Origin: Gilliamella sp. WF3-4
Lineage (GTDB): Bacteria > Pseudomonadota > Gammaproteobacteria > Enterobacterales > Orbaceae
Reading direction: 5' to 3'
Length of the DNA stretch: 64,000 nucleotides
NCBI RefSeq assembly: GCF_001690275.1
Contig: NZ_LZGW01000003.1
Location: 1 to 64,000, forward strand
Made by a program: the position numbers and the translations under genes. Below the pieces are notes generated by a model. That model was not told where the DNA came from and did no database searches. It was given only the letters and a program-made list of their open reading frames with translations. Shown here piece by piece: positions 1 to 10,056 of the stretch (positions within the stretch are counted from its first letter, which is position 1; every line of letters starts with the position of its first letter).

Positions 1-543
<543 letters not shown>

Positions 544-711
544 ACAACTCGGAGTTGTTTTGGAGTTACGCGATAGGATGATTGAAGTTGATGATTGTAT
601 AGAGATTGACTTTAAATTGTTTAATAAATGAGAGAGCAGTTTGTTCCGGATTGAGAGATTGTTGTGGATATGAGATAATACACAGTAATTGAGAGAAGAG
701 AAGACAGGATA

Positions 712-830
712 TGTCTGGCGGTAATAGCGCGGTGGTCCCACCTGACCCCATGCCGAACTCAGAAGTGAAACGCCGTAGTGCCGATGGTAGTGTGGGTATT
801 ACCCATGTGAGAGTAGGGTGCCGCCAGACT
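712..830 (+). rRNA. rrf: 5S ribosomal RNA
   Basis: A 119-nt region starts TGTCTGGCGG and ends CCGCCAGACT; these ends pair to form helix I. The interior carries the near-invariant CGCGGTGGTCCCACCTGACC and CCGAACTCAGAAGTGAAACG blocks. It lies 168 nt after the 23S gene in the same direction, the normal rrn order. No tRNA is seen between 23S and 5S or after 5S. Confidence 0.97.
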
Positions 831-843
831 TTTAAATTTAGTG

Positions 844-871
844 AAGCCCAGCAGTGATGCTGGGCTTTTTT
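844..871 (+). terminator. rRNA operon terminator
   Basis: A perfect 10-bp stem AAGCCCAGCA/TGCTGGGCTT with a GTGA loop is followed by a T run, 14 nt after 5S. It is a textbook intrinsic terminator ending the rRNA operon. Confidence 0.93.
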
Positions 872-1009
872 ACGTTTGGTATTTTATTTAATGGAGCGCT
901 TATTTGTATAGTAATATCTAGAGTGAGTAGCCCGAAGAATAACGTATTGAAGATGATAAGTTGATGTTGAATTGATGTTGGAATGAAATGAGTTCATTAA
1001 TCATTGATA

Positions 1010-1190
1010 AAAAACCGAATTATCCATGTCCTATTTACCGCACAGTTCTCTAACTGGAACAACCAGCCTCAGCTTCTTTTAAAAAGCTACGGTTTGATGT
1101 TCAGTCATTTTTTATAATTAAATCCCTCTTTTGTTTTTATCATAGAGAATTTTCTACTTTTTTACTGTACTATTTTAGAGGAGCAGTTAC
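1010..1190 (-). mobile_element. IS3-family (IS407-like) left-end remnant
   Basis: Read on the - strand from 1190, this begins with an inverted-repeat-like GTAACTGCTCCTCTAAAATAG, then the same leader as the element at 27340, then a decayed orfA start (AAAAAATGACTGAACATC) that loses frame and stops after about 40 codons. Only the left end remains, with no transposase catalytic domain. Other pieces of this element lie at 12250, 25365, 27340 and 30907. Confidence 0.8.
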
Positions 1191-1198
1191 AAGAGCAA

Positions 1199-1556
1199 TT
1201 GAAAGACTCTTCAAAGGGAAAATTCCTAATGAAGCTATTGAAATTATTAGATGGGGTTGATTTTATGCCGGCATTATCTGAATATTCAGATATATCAAAC
1301 ACTGTATTCAATATATTGGATAAAAAAGGGTACCAAATCTGGTATGACAAAAGATTAAAAATGTACTGTGCCGAAAGAAATGGTTGGGATTTTATGGCAG
1401 ATTCCCCCGTCAGGTTTACTAGGTTTAGTTAGTATTTATGAGTTTAAACAACCAGCTATATATAAAGAATATTGGTGGAAAGATGACAATAAAAGTTTAC
1501 TAGATAATTTAAGTAGAAAAAAACCTAAATACATATCAGTAACAGATAAAAAATAG
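1199..1556 (+). pseudogene. Frameshifted small protein, probable immunity-gene relic
   Basis: Two overlapping + strand frames read as one protein if a shift near 1390-1400 is repaired. The first ends around NGWDFMADSP and the second continues SGLLGLVSIYEFKQPAIYK to a TAG at 1554-1556. It is flanked by an IS3 fragment on the left and begins abutting IS256-family sequence exactly at its stop, so its 3' end may be truncated. It is the only array protein on the + strand. I do not recognise the family; size and setting suggest an immunity protein. Confidence 0.5.
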
Positions 1557-2782
1557 ACCCTGTAAATAAAAATGGATAAAAAAATTAAAAGAGTTAGCGA
1601 CTGAGTTAGCTAAAAACATAAAAATTCAAGACGATTTGGGTAAATTAACCTGCTTTTTAAATAAACTTATCATTGAGGCAGTGTTAAATACGGAAATAAT
1701 CCAACACTTAGGGTATGATAAACATCATAAAAAGTTAGGTAGTAATTATCGTAAGGCTATAGTAAAAAAACAGCCATTAGTGATGATGGTGAGTTAGAAC
1801 TATCCATCTCACGGGATAAAGAAAGCTCATTTGAACCACAGTTAATAAAAAATATTAAACTCGGATTGATAAAATCAACCATCAAATTCTATTCCTGTAT
1901 GCCAAAGGCATGACCGCACGAGAAATTGAAAAACTTTAAACAGATATATGATGTTGATATCTCTCTAGCCTTGATATCAAAGGTGAGCGATGCGGTTAAA
2001 AGGCAAGTGATTGAGTGGCAAAATAAACCGTTGGATACGCTTTATCCCATTGTTTACTTAGGCTGTATTGCGGTCAAAGTCAGACAAGATGGCTGTATTA
2101 TCAATAAATTGATTTTTCTAGCTTTAGCCATCAACTCTGAGGGGGAATAAAGAACTATTAGGATCTTGGATAGCTGAAAATGAAAAGGCTAAGTTTTGGT
2201 TATCGGTTTTAACTGGACTGAAGAATCGAGGAGTGGAAGATATTTTAATTACTTGTATTGATAGTTTAAAAAAGTTTTCCTGATGCAATTAACACCGTTT
2301 ATCCCGTGTCTGTACCTTGCATAGGGTGGGTAATAGTTTAAAGCTTGTTAGTTGGAAATACTATAAAGCATTACTAAAGATTTTAAAGCAATTAATCAAG
2401 CTAGAACCGAAGAGTAAGCCTTACAAGCTTTATCTCACTTGAATCGATGTGAGATGAAAAATATAGCTACATAAGTCAATTATGGCGATGTCATTGGGAT
2501 AATTTGACAGCCTATTCGAAAAATATTTGTAAGGCAATTTACACCATCAATGCCATAGAATCACTGAACAGCATCATTCGCCATGCTATCAAAAAACGCA
2601 AGTTTTCCCGACGGATGATTCGGTGAAAAATGTGATTTATTTAGCTATCCGACAAGCATCAAAAAATGAGCTATACCGATCCAAAACTGGAAAAGCGCAA
2701 TGAGCCGGTTTATTGTAGAATTTGGTGACAAAATTACCCGTTACCTCTAACTGGCAAATACACAAAATTGAGGATAGTGTCT
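1556..2782 (+). mobile_element. Degenerate IS256-family element (mutator-type transposase relic)
   Basis: Fragments in all three + frames match the order of an IS256/mutator transposase: an N-terminal ELATELAKNIK segment, KQIYDVDISLALISKVSDAV, a region ending LIFLALAINSEGE, then KELLGSWIAENEKAKFWLSVLTGL and a C-terminal AIYTINAIESLNSIIRHAIK. Many frameshifts and stops make it inactive. The right end (TAACTGGCAAATACACAAAAT, then a terminal GATAGTGTC) recurs at 14070-14140, so a second copy once lay there. Confidence 0.88.
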
Positions 2783-2897
2783 TTTCTATCGGTTAAGACA
2801 CTTCTCCATAATCATTTTCAAGACATTATATTTTAGTTGTAATTCTTAATTCTATAAGAAAATTATATTGTTAGTATTATTTATGTTGAAAAATATG

Positions 2898-3275
2898 TCA
2901 TTCGATATATTTCCCTAAATGATAAATATCAGTTGCCTCGTTATTCATTTCTAAAGAGCCTAAAGCACCTAAATCTAAACTATATATATTATCAGACTCA
3001 TTATTTTTCTTGACGTATATAAAATAGCCTACATCACCATCTTGACCTATTAAAAAATAATTGGGTGCAATGTTTTGTATACTATATACATCATTTCTTT
3101 CTTGAATGTCATATATGTTATATATGTATATATATTCTTCTTTTTCAGTGATTAATTCATACGGCTCTTTATCTTGAACCTCTTCTGACAAAAATCGTAC
3201 ATATAAACTTGGAAATTTGATATTCATTTCTTTTTCAAGAGTATACAATATTTCTATAATTGATTTCTTTTCCAT
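2898..3275 (-). CDS. SMI1/KNR4 (SUKH) family immunity protein
   Basis: About 125 aa. Features typical of the SUKH superfamily are visible: an N-terminal LEKEMNIKFPSLYVRFL helix, then a central NIAPNYFLIGQDGDVGYFIY strand pair and a late SLDLGALGS motif. SUKH proteins are known immunity proteins for polymorphic nuclease toxins. I chose the ATG at 3275 (MEKKS) over an upstream TTG that adds six residues. It is the last gene of the array in the direction of transcription and follows the toxin remnant ending at 3370, its likely former partner. Confidence 0.75.
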   Translation of the reverse strand: MEKKSIIEILYTLEKEMNIKFPSLYVRFLSEEVQDKEPYELITEKEEYIYIYNIYDIQERNDVYSIQNIAPNYFLIGQDGDVGYFIYVKKNNESDNIYSLDLGALGSLEMNNEATDIYHLGKYIE

Positions 3276-3369
3276 AAAAAATTTACCATTCAATTAATAT
3301 TCTATAAGTCAAAAAAAGGATTATTTATATTAGCATTTCTAATGCTATCGAAATATTTGTAAGAATCAT

Positions 3370-4130
3370 TTAACGCTTTTTTGCTTGTGCTTTAGGTACA
3401 CCGGCGTGAAGTATTTCTCTGTAACTTATATTGAATTCTTGTTTTAAGGTTGTATTCCATTCTCCATTAAGTGAGTTTCTAGTTCTTTGTGCACGACTAA
3501 TGTTAGCATGTAGTAAACCAGAAAAAGATTGTAATAATGCCGCTGGTGCAACATTTCTTCGATAACTAGTTATATTTCTTTTAGTCCAAGCAGCTTGTAT
3601 TGGATGATGGCTTTGTACGAATGCATCAGATCTAGTGTTTTTATGGCCTGAAGCTCTATTTGCATTAGGCGATAAGTTACCATGTATGTTTACATCGCCT
3701 TTTTTATAGCCATTTGGAGCTTTACATATTAATCCCTACGATTTGATTGGCGCATATTGATACAGATTAAAGCTACCCAACAGTCCAATCAAACCCAGTT
3801 GTGTAAAGCGTCCTATATCCGGATTATCGTACCTGAAAGTATTGTAATGTAAACTGGTTTCACTGTCTAAATATTGTCCTTGATATCTGAGATTCTGTTG
3901 TATCGGTAAGTTCTCCCCGACAGCCGTGCAGATCGGTGTGGAAATAGCGGATATGTTGTTCTTGGTTGCCGTCTGTGCCTATACGTGCTAGCGGTTCGTA
4001 GCTGTTCTGGTCGGTATAGATATATAGGCTGGTAGGATGATTCGGGCCGGTTTTCTTAATTATTGTTAAGCCATCTCACAAGAAGTAGGTATGGTTGTAG
4101 AGCTCGCTTTATTTTGATTTTGAGGTATTA
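3370..4130 (-). pseudogene. Rhs core remnant with toxin tail (HHPIQ-type)
   Basis: The distal part (3370 to about 3740) is one open frame encoding a C-terminal toxin domain with GHKNTRSDAFVQSHHPIQAAW, a double histidine suggestive of a nuclease, and a basic end at QAKKR. It lacks its own start. Upstream (3745-4130) are core pieces in several frames: TYLY-like, RYQGQYLDSET-like and NLYQYAP motifs. The normal NGLTWIDPLG joint is damaged by frameshift and an in-frame stop near 3735, so no toxin can be made from this locus. The SUKH gene at 2898 is the likely cognate immunity. Confidence 0.75.
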
Positions 4131-4140
4131 ATCAGGTCGC

Positions 4141-4575
4141 TTAGTCACAGAATATATATACATTTAAACCATTATTAAATGATTTTTCCAGAAAATCAAT
4201 AAAATGAATAATTGATTCAAGCTGTAGCTTTTTTGTTTTAATAAGGCTTTCTAATTCTTTTATTAAGGGCTGAATTTCTCCATATAAAATAGTAGTATCA
4301 GCATAGTAATCATCAAATTTTTTTATTATTGGGTATTGATTTAATGGTTTCGCATTATTGAAAAGTTTATCATAATCAGACTTCTCAAGTGAAAATACCG
4401 GTGTGTTTCCATCTATTTTCTTTTGATTATTTGATGCCATAAAATCCAAAGCCATAAATACCTCATGTTCTAATTGGATGGGATTGTTGTAACCTTGTCT
4501 ACTGTGTTTTTGGCTTACCAGTCGTTTAGAGGTATCGTAAAAGAAATTTTTTACTTTTTTTAATGATGAATTCAT
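4141..4575 (-). CDS. Putative immunity protein
   Basis: 144 aa, mostly helical by composition, with no signal peptide or membrane segment. Its ATG overlaps the TAA of the gene before it (TAATG at 4573-4577), so the two are probably translationally coupled. I do not recognise the family. Position after a toxin relic and an immunity-like gene suggests a second immunity gene or accessory of the same cassette. Confidence 0.6.
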   Translation of the reverse strand: MNSSLKKVKNFFYDTSKRLVSQKHSRQGYNNPIQLEHEVFMALDFMASNNQKKIDGNTPVFSLEKSDYDKLFNNAKPLNQYPIIKKFDDYYADTTILYGEIQPLIKELESLIKTKKLQLESIIHFIDFLEKSFNNGLNVYIFCD

Positions 4576-4940
4576 TAATCATAGACACCAATCTCTTCTG
4601 CTTTTGCAATTAACTCATCTTGCAATGAACCTTGTATTTCTTCTCCATCATACTCAAGCATGAAATCACCACTAATATTCGGTGGGAAATGTGTACCGTC
4701 TATGGTTCCAAAAACCGCAGACATTGTATCTACTATTACTATACGCAGAAAATTAAAAATCTTTTCTTGGTCTTTATCTGATAGCTTTGTGATAATACTT
4801 CTTGCTCTTGCAAAAGGATCATTAACGTTTGTAGATTCACTTGAATCACTTAAATGAATTTTATAATATTCAAGTGCATCATCTAAAAGTTCAGATAAGA
4901 GTGAGGTAACTACTAATTCATCTTTTCTTATTTTAACCAT
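4575..4940 (-). CDS. Putative immunity protein
   Basis: 121 aa acidic protein; the C-terminal half carries FGTIDGTHFPPNISGDFML and YDGEEIQGSLQDELI. The family is not named here. It starts directly after the toxin tail whose TAA is at 4941-4943, the normal toxin-immunity spacing in Rhs cassettes, so it is the best candidate for neutralising that lost toxin. Confidence 0.65.
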   Translation of the reverse strand: MVKIRKDELVVTSLLSELLDDALEYYKIHLSDSSESTNVNDPFARARSIITKLSDKDQEKIFNFLRIVIVDTMSAVFGTIDGTHFPPNISGDFMLEYDGEEIQGSLQDELIAKAEEIGVYD

Positions 4941-5520
4941 TTAACAACCTCTTTTTCTATTAGGCTTTGCTTTATTCATTTCTGGATACATTTCTTTATT
5001 TTTGGCGATTAATTTCTGAAAAGCGCTATTGGGTATTTGTGGGTAACCCCTTCTTAGCTTACGTATATCTCTAGCTAATAACTTTCTAATACTACTAAAT
5101 TGTTTTCCTGTTTTAGAGTTAGTTTTACTACGTGCAACAATTCCAACTTCATCTTTAAGGAACCAATGTTCTAGCTCTGGGAACTAAAGTAGCAGGGATC
5201 ATACCCTTTGACAAGATTTTGCATAATTGCTTTTTGCCTTATATGGTGAGCATTCATTCCTAAATGATCAACTCTAGTCAACCCATTAGGCGTATACTCA
5301 TACAGTTTAAACCCAGCGACTAATCCAATTGGGGCGGGCATAGTCAAGACCCTACATCCGAACCTGAAAGTTTTGTAATGCAATCTGGTTTCTCTGCCTA
5401 AATATTGTCCATTATATCTAAGGTTTTGCGCTACTGATTCCGTGCTCAATTTCCTGAATCCGTTTACTCCAGAGCTGGTAGCGGCATACTCTCAGTATTT
5501 TGCTATTTGAATCGGTTAAC
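4941..5520 (-). pseudogene. Rhs core remnant plus basic toxin tail, frameshifted
   Basis: The tail (4941-5170) is one frame ending NKAKPNRKRGC and rich in Lys/Arg, with SIRKLLARDIRKLRRGYPQ. An in-frame TAG near 5170 separates it from the core frame (5171-5449), which still shows LRYNGQYLGRETRLHYKTF and KLYEYTPNGLTRVDHLG. A deletion-like scramble lies between LHYKTF and IGL. One frameshift at about 5167 would rejoin core and toxin. Confidence 0.75.
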
Positions 5521-5557
5521 TTTTCCGGTTTTATCCCTAATATATATGTTGCTATCT

Positions 5558-5923
5558 TTATATTAAATATGGTTCTAAGTAAAAATCACTATCTACGAAA
5601 CAATACTCTAGCCAATATCCAGATTCTTTACTGTATCCCTGTAATATAAGATTATTTTTTTCAATAAATATTTTCTGAATATATTCAAAAAACTCTAATT
5701 CATGTCTAAGTAACTTTTTTTGTTCAAAACTATTATTCAAATCATTGACAATAAAAACGTTTGCTTGGAAAAATGACCAATTAAAAACTGACAAACTAAT
5801 ATTACTGATGTACTGTTTTTTCTCTAGATCGTAGACTGACTCAAAATATATCTTAATTTTATTAGAAAATATTTTAGTTTCCAAAATATTACAATCTGCT
5901 ATTTCTATATGTTGTATATTCAT
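5558..5923 (-). CDS. Putative immunity protein
   Basis: 121 aa soluble protein ending GYSKESGYWLEYCF..SDFYLEPYLI. The full frame is intact with an ATG start 12 nt after the toxin tail stop at 5935. Family not recognised; the immunity role is inferred from its position. Confidence 0.6.
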   Translation of the reverse strand: MNIQHIEIADCNILETKIFSNKIKIYFESVYDLEKKQYISNISLSVFNWSFFQANVFIVNDLNNSFEQKKLLRHELEFFEYIQKIFIEKNNLILQGYSKESGYWLEYCFVDSDFYLEPYLI

Positions 5924-5934
5924 TTTTTAACAAC

Positions 5935-6430
5935 TTATTTTTTATGATCAGCCGGTGACTTTGAATTAACAACGTTACCGTTAATATTTAAAGAGTTTCT
6001 TGCCTTATCATATTGATGGCATGATAGTATAAAACACTTTATCTAGCGGATCTAATTTAGCTACTATTGTTCTGATGTCTGTATATTTCCAATGTGCAAA
6101 TGCATCATCAGGGGATCCTCCTTTCCATGAAATGTTTTCTACTTTTGATAAAGTATGGTAATGTAAGCCAGTTTCTCTGTCCTAATACTATCCCTGATAT
6201 CTGAGGTTTAGCTCTACTGAGTTGTGCTCGATTGCCTGAATGTGCTTCCCAAGAACTGAAAGCTGCATTCCCAGACGATGTCACTATTTGCATCGGTTAA
6301 CTTTTCTGGCGCACTATTTGGGTCGGTATGGAAGTAGACTGTTTCCTCATCTTCACTGTTTCTTTTGTCTATGCGTACCAACGGTTCGTAGCATTAACAG
6401 TCTAATATCGTTATTTCGATACTGGTAATG
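5935..6430 (-). pseudogene. Rhs core remnant and toxin tail with frameshifts
   Basis: The toxin tail is in two frames: ENISWKGGSPDDAFAHWKYTD...LDPLDKVFYTIM, then a shift to HQYDKARNSLNINGNVV ending SPADHKK. Upstream pieces (6150-6430) retain scraps of the core such as the KRNSEDEETVYFHTD region, with the distal core mostly deleted. It precedes the immunity gene at 5558. Confidence 0.7.
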
Positions 6431-6493
6431 CTCATTAGGTATTTATCTGATTATGTGCAAAGCTTAATGATAGTATTGTCAGTCAATGATTAT

Positions 6494-7084
6494 TTATGTT
6501 GATTGTTCAAAAGTCATATACGTATTATTTTTTTCATCTAAAAAAATATATAAGTAAGAAATATCATGCCTAATTTCGGTTATATCCAATTGGCCTATAA
6601 AAAATAACGGTTTATTTTCTACTGTTGGCCATACTGGAGATTGGAGCCATCTGGGTTTATTTTTTAAAAATTTAAAATCATTTTTAATTTCTAATTTTAA
6701 AGCTCTTTCTAACTCTATTCCAGATTTATCTTTATGTTTATTAAAGATAAACTGAAAATAAGGTTCAGTCAAATTTAACCATCGTGGTTGAATTTTCATA
6801 AACAGGTCATATTTTTTCTTATATTCATTATTTAACGAAAAGCTAATATTTTTTTTTGTAAGCAATTTTGAAAGTAAACCTTTACTATTGATTTCGCCTG
6901 ATGGTAATAAAATATCAATTTCAATAAGATACAAAAATGCATTTTGTGAATTAGTGTATGGAGGTATTTGAGTTTCCTTAGATAAAAGATCTTCCATATC
7001 CTTATTGTAATAAAGTTCTTTTTGAAAATCCTGCGGAGAAAGTGACCCTTCCAAATAATTTTTTATAATATCTATAGAGTTCAT
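6494..7084 (-). CDS. Putative immunity protein, copy A of a tandem duplication
   Basis: 196 aa. The C-terminal third has WLQSPVWPTVENKPLFFIGQ and ends TYMTFEQST, reminiscent of the WP...P..FIGQ motif of YwqG/DUF1963-type proteins, which occur as immunity proteins. That link is a weak motif match. It differs from copy B (7727-8317) at about 8 positions, seven of them between residues 18 and 69. The start ATG has AGGAGGTAATAAAAA upstream, a strong ribosome site lying in the end of the toxin tail. Confidence 0.7.
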   Translation of the reverse strand: MNSIDIIKNYLEGSLSPQDFQKELYYNKDMEDLLSKETQIPPYTNSQNAFLYLIEIDILLPSGEINSKGLLSKLLTKKNISFSLNNEYKKKYDLFMKIQPRWLNLTEPYFQFIFNKHKDKSGIELERALKLEIKNDFKFLKNKPRWLQSPVWPTVENKPLFFIGQLDITEIRHDISYLYIFLDEKNNTYMTFEQST

Positions 7085-7660
7085 TTTTTATTACCTCCTA
7101 GCGGTCTAAATTTATCAAGAGCCGTATGCTGTTCTCTAGTAGCCTCACGAAGACTTCCAATATCTGGTTCTTACTACATTCCATGAAGAGGTATCACCAT
7201 TAGGCAATGACTTATCGATAGCATCACCTCTCTTTCATATTTTGAATCGTACTTTGCATGATAATCCCTACGGATCTATCCAAGTCAATCCATTAGTCGC
7301 ATACTGATACAGATTAAATTCACCTAGCAACCCAATTGGGTCAGGCTAGATAAAGTGGACTATATCAAGGCATAATACCTAAAAGTATTGTAATATAGCC
7401 CCGTTTTTCTGTCTAAATATTGGCTCTGATATCTGAGATTGTGCTCTATTGATGTGAGCTCAATCTCCTGAATGCATTTATCCTAGAGCTGAAAACTGCA
7501 TTCCCAGATGATGTCACCGTTTGCATCGGTTAGCTCTTCTGGCGCACTATTTAGGTCGGTATGGAAGTAGACTATTTCTTCATCTTCACTGTTTCTTTTG
7601 TCTATGCGTACCAACGGTTCGTAGAATTAACAGTCTAATATCGTTATTTCGATACTGGTA
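7085..7660 (-). pseudogene. Rhs core and toxin tail remnant, copy A
   Basis: A short toxin tail DIGSLREATREQHTALDKF ends GGNKK just before the immunity start, but a TAA lies immediately upstream of it in frame. The core pieces at 7255-7480 encode broken NLYQYATNGLTW and RYQSQYLDRKT motifs. At 7500-7660 the earlier core region around DEEIVYFHTDLN is followed by the junction to copy B. Confidence 0.7.
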
Positions 7661-7726
7661 ATGCTCATTAGGTATTTATCTGATTATGTGCAAAGCCTAA
7701 TGATAGTATTGTCAGTCAATGATTAT

Positions 7727-8317
7727 TTATGTTGATTGTTCAAAAGTCATATACGTATTATTTTTTTCATCTAAAAAAATATATAAGTAAGAAATATCAT
7801 GCCTAATTTCGGTTATATCCAATTGGCCTATAAAAAATAACGGTTTATTTTCTACTGTTGGCCATGCTGGAGATTGGAGCCATCTGGGTTTATTTTTTAA
7901 AAATTTAAAATCATTTTTAATTTCTAATTTTAAAGCTCTTTCTAACTCTATTCCAGATTTATCTTTATGTTTATTAAAGATAAACTGAAAATAAGGTTCA
8001 GTCAAATTTAACCATCGTGGTTGAATTTTCATAAACAGGTCATATTTTTTCTTATATTCATTATTTAACGAAAAGCTAATATTTTTTTTTGTAAGCAATT
8101 TTGAAAGTAAATCTTTACTATCGAATTCGCCTGATGGTAATAAAATATCAATTTCAATAAGATACAAAAATGCATTTTGTGAATTAGTATATGGAGGTAT
8201 TTGGGTTTCCTCAGATAAAAGATCTTCAATATCCTTATTGTTATAAAGTTCTTTTTGAAAATCCAGCGGAGAAAGCGAACCCTCCAAATAATTTTTTATA
8301 ATATCTATAGAATTCAT
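7727..8317 (-). CDS. Putative immunity protein, copy B of a tandem duplication
   Basis: 196 aa, about 96% identical to the product at 6494-7084. Substitutions cluster in residues 18-69 (for example Q18L, Y26N, M30I, K36E and I65F), with one more (V to A) in the SPxWP motif. Both copies are intact, so both may be expressed or one may be recent. No membrane segment or signal peptide is seen. Confidence 0.7.
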   Translation of the reverse strand: MNSIDIIKNYLEGSLSPLDFQKELYNNKDIEDLLSEETQIPPYTNSQNAFLYLIEIDILLPSGEFDSKDLLSKLLTKKNISFSLNNEYKKKYDLFMKIQPRWLNLTEPYFQFIFNKHKDKSGIELERALKLEIKNDFKFLKNKPRWLQSPAWPTVENKPLFFIGQLDITEIRHDISYLYIFLDEKNNTYMTFEQST

Positions 8318-8880
8318 TTTTTATTACCTCCTAGCTTTCTAAATTTATCAAGAGCCGTATGCTGTTCTCTAGTAAACTCACGAAGACATCCAATATCTGG
8401 TTCTTACTACATTCCATGAAGAGGTATCACCATTAGGCAATGACTTATTGATAGCATCACCTCTCTTTTATATTTTGAATCGTACTTTGCATGATAACCC
8501 CTACGGATCTACCCAAGTCAATCCATTAGTCGCATACTGATACAGATTAAATTCACCCAGCAACCCAATTGGGTCAGGCTAGATAAAGTGGACTATATCA
8601 AGGCATAATACCTAAAAGTATTGTAATATAAATCCGTTTTTCTGTCTAAATATTGGCTCTGATATCTGAAGTTTTGATCTATTGATGCGTGTTCAATTTC
8701 CTGAATCCCTTTACTCCCAGAGCTGATAATTTCTTCATCTTCACTGCCCCTTTTGTCTATATGTGCCAGAGGTTCGTAGCAACTCTGTCCGGGGTAGATA
8801 TACAGGCTGCTGTGCTATTTAGCTGATGTTTTTCGATATGCTAGCCAAGAGCATCGCAGATATTGGAATGCCAATATCTT
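8318..8880 (-). pseudogene. Rhs core and toxin tail remnant, copy B
   Basis: The toxin tail DIGCLREFTREQHTALDKF ends LGGNKK, with a stop just upstream as in copy A. Core relics follow at 8490-8880, including a QNFRYQSQYLDRKT-like stretch and a scrap of KRGSEDEE, after which the core breaks off. Not translatable as a unit. Confidence 0.7.
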
Positions 8881-8949
8881 TTCAAACAACAAAATTAAGA
8901 AAGAGTAATGAAGATTATTATTCAATAAATTCTAAAATATATTTCTAAA

Positions 8950-9189
8950 TTAACTATATATAGCTAACTCAGGCTTACAAAAACCTATAACAAAATCCAT
9001 TAATTCTAAAATAATATCTTCTTCGTCAAGATACCTCAGGTTTTGTAAACAATCATACATGCAAATCTGTGGCATGCCTTTATTTTTAAAATCAACTAAT
9101 ACCTTTCTAATTTCCAATAAATCTTTATTTGAAGATATTTCTTTTTTCATATAATCAAGGAATTTCTGTTGTTCTAGCATTTTATCCAT
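8950..9189 (-). CDS. Small putative immunity protein
   Basis: 79 aa, helical, with YDCLQNLRYLDEEDIILELMDFVIGFC near the C-terminus, a style of sequence common in small bacteriocin or Rhs immunity proteins. The start ATG is 9 nt after the toxin-tail stop at 9198. Family name not assigned. Confidence 0.65.
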   Translation of the reverse strand: MDKMLEQQKFLDYMKKEISSNKDLLEIRKVLVDFKNKGMPQICMYDCLQNLRYLDEEDIILELMDFVIGFCKPELAIYS

Positions 9190-9197
9190 TTACTTTT

Positions 9198-9545
9198 TTA
9201 ATTAGCCAATGCTGTTTGGTATTTTGAAAAGAAGCATCGACTGTTTAGGTTGAATTGCGCCATGTCCTGATTTGTTTTGTACGTGCTGCAAATCATTACC
9301 AATGATCTGTTACATACAGGAATATCCCTATTAGGGCTAGCACTCAATGTTCTAGCTGAGTCTACAACTTTGGATTTACTTTTCTTTTTTGTCATTCTTC
9401 GAAATATGTCTGAATAATTTAATCCCCATGCTTCGATACAAGTCAACCCATTAGACGCATACTGATACAGATTAACGCCACCTAGCAATCCGGCTAAATC
9501 AGTGAATCTACATGTATCAGGATAGTATCACTTTGAAAGCCCGTT
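9198..9545 (-). pseudogene. Rhs C-terminal end with short toxin tail
   Basis: The frame 9198-9488 joins a core end GGVNLYQYASNGLTCIEAWG directly to a basic tail (RMTKKKSKSKVVDSARTLS) ending YQTALAN. The core immediately upstream is broken, and the tail is very short for a toxin, so this is a decayed fragment. It is the partner of the 79-aa gene at 8950. Confidence 0.7.
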
Positions 9546-9572
9546 ATTCTTAATAACTTCATTATTGTGATT

Positions 9573-10037
9573 TCAATTCTGCAATTTTATTCTCTTGCCA
9601 CCACAGACAATACCTTTCGTAAAAGCTAAACCTATTGCACGTTTTGCACTTTCAAAAATATAACTATATAAACTCTCGTAGTTTTCAAATTCAGGATCTA
9701 AAATGAAAAAATTTTCATTTAACGGTTTAAAAAAACTTTCTTTTACTTCTCTTAATCCATATGGAGCCTGGTTTTTATCAGGAATGCAAATAGAGATAGA
9801 AATAACATACTCCTTATCTGATGGATAGCGCATTGATCTTTTGAAAACCCCAATACCATTTGTAGCCCGAGAATTAATCATTATTAAAATACGCCACCCA
9901 TTTAAATCTAAAATATTTATTCGCGGTAACAAGTTATCAATATATTTGTTCAATTCTATCCACATGAAATGCATATTCACATTGTCATTTATTTTTGGTA
10001 CTTCAGTAGGCAATGACACCATGATTTTTTTTCCCAT
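9573..10037 (-). CDS. Imm9-like immunity protein
   Basis: 154 aa. The layout LDLNGWRILIMINS...MRYPSDKEYVISISI...PDKNQAPYGLREVKESFFKPL...RAIGLAFTKGIVCGGKRIK resembles the Imm9 family as I remember it. An ATG at 10127 would add 30 residues, but that stretch overlaps the toxin tail read in another frame. The ATG at 10037 has AAGGT six bases upstream and lies 19 nt after the toxin stop at 10057, so I chose it. Confidence 0.7.
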   Translation of the reverse strand: MGKKIMVSLPTEVPKINDNVNMHFMWIELNKYIDNLLPRINILDLNGWRILIMINSRATNGIGVFKRSMRYPSDKEYVISISICIPDKNQAPYGLREVKESFFKPLNENFFILDPEFENYESLYSYIFESAKRAIGLAFTKGIVCGGKRIKLQN

Positions 10038-10056
10038 AATATACCTTGTAAAATAG

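Larger units (their letters stand above)
6240..8700 (-). repeat. Tandem direct duplication, about 1.23 kb period
   Basis: Two successive blocks (about 6240-7472 and 7473-8700), offset by 1,233 bp, each contain core piece, toxin tail and the same 196-aa immunity gene. Sequence from about 6380 to 7450 aligns almost base for base to 7613-8683, with small differences inside the immunity N-terminus and flanks. The blocks are bounded by Rhs core sequence, so unequal recombination between core repeats is the simplest origin. Confidence 0.85.

Noticed and set aside
872-1009. tRNA gene after the rRNA operon
   Set aside because: No cloverleaf or TTCGA-type arm could be found; the sequence is AT-rich spacer.
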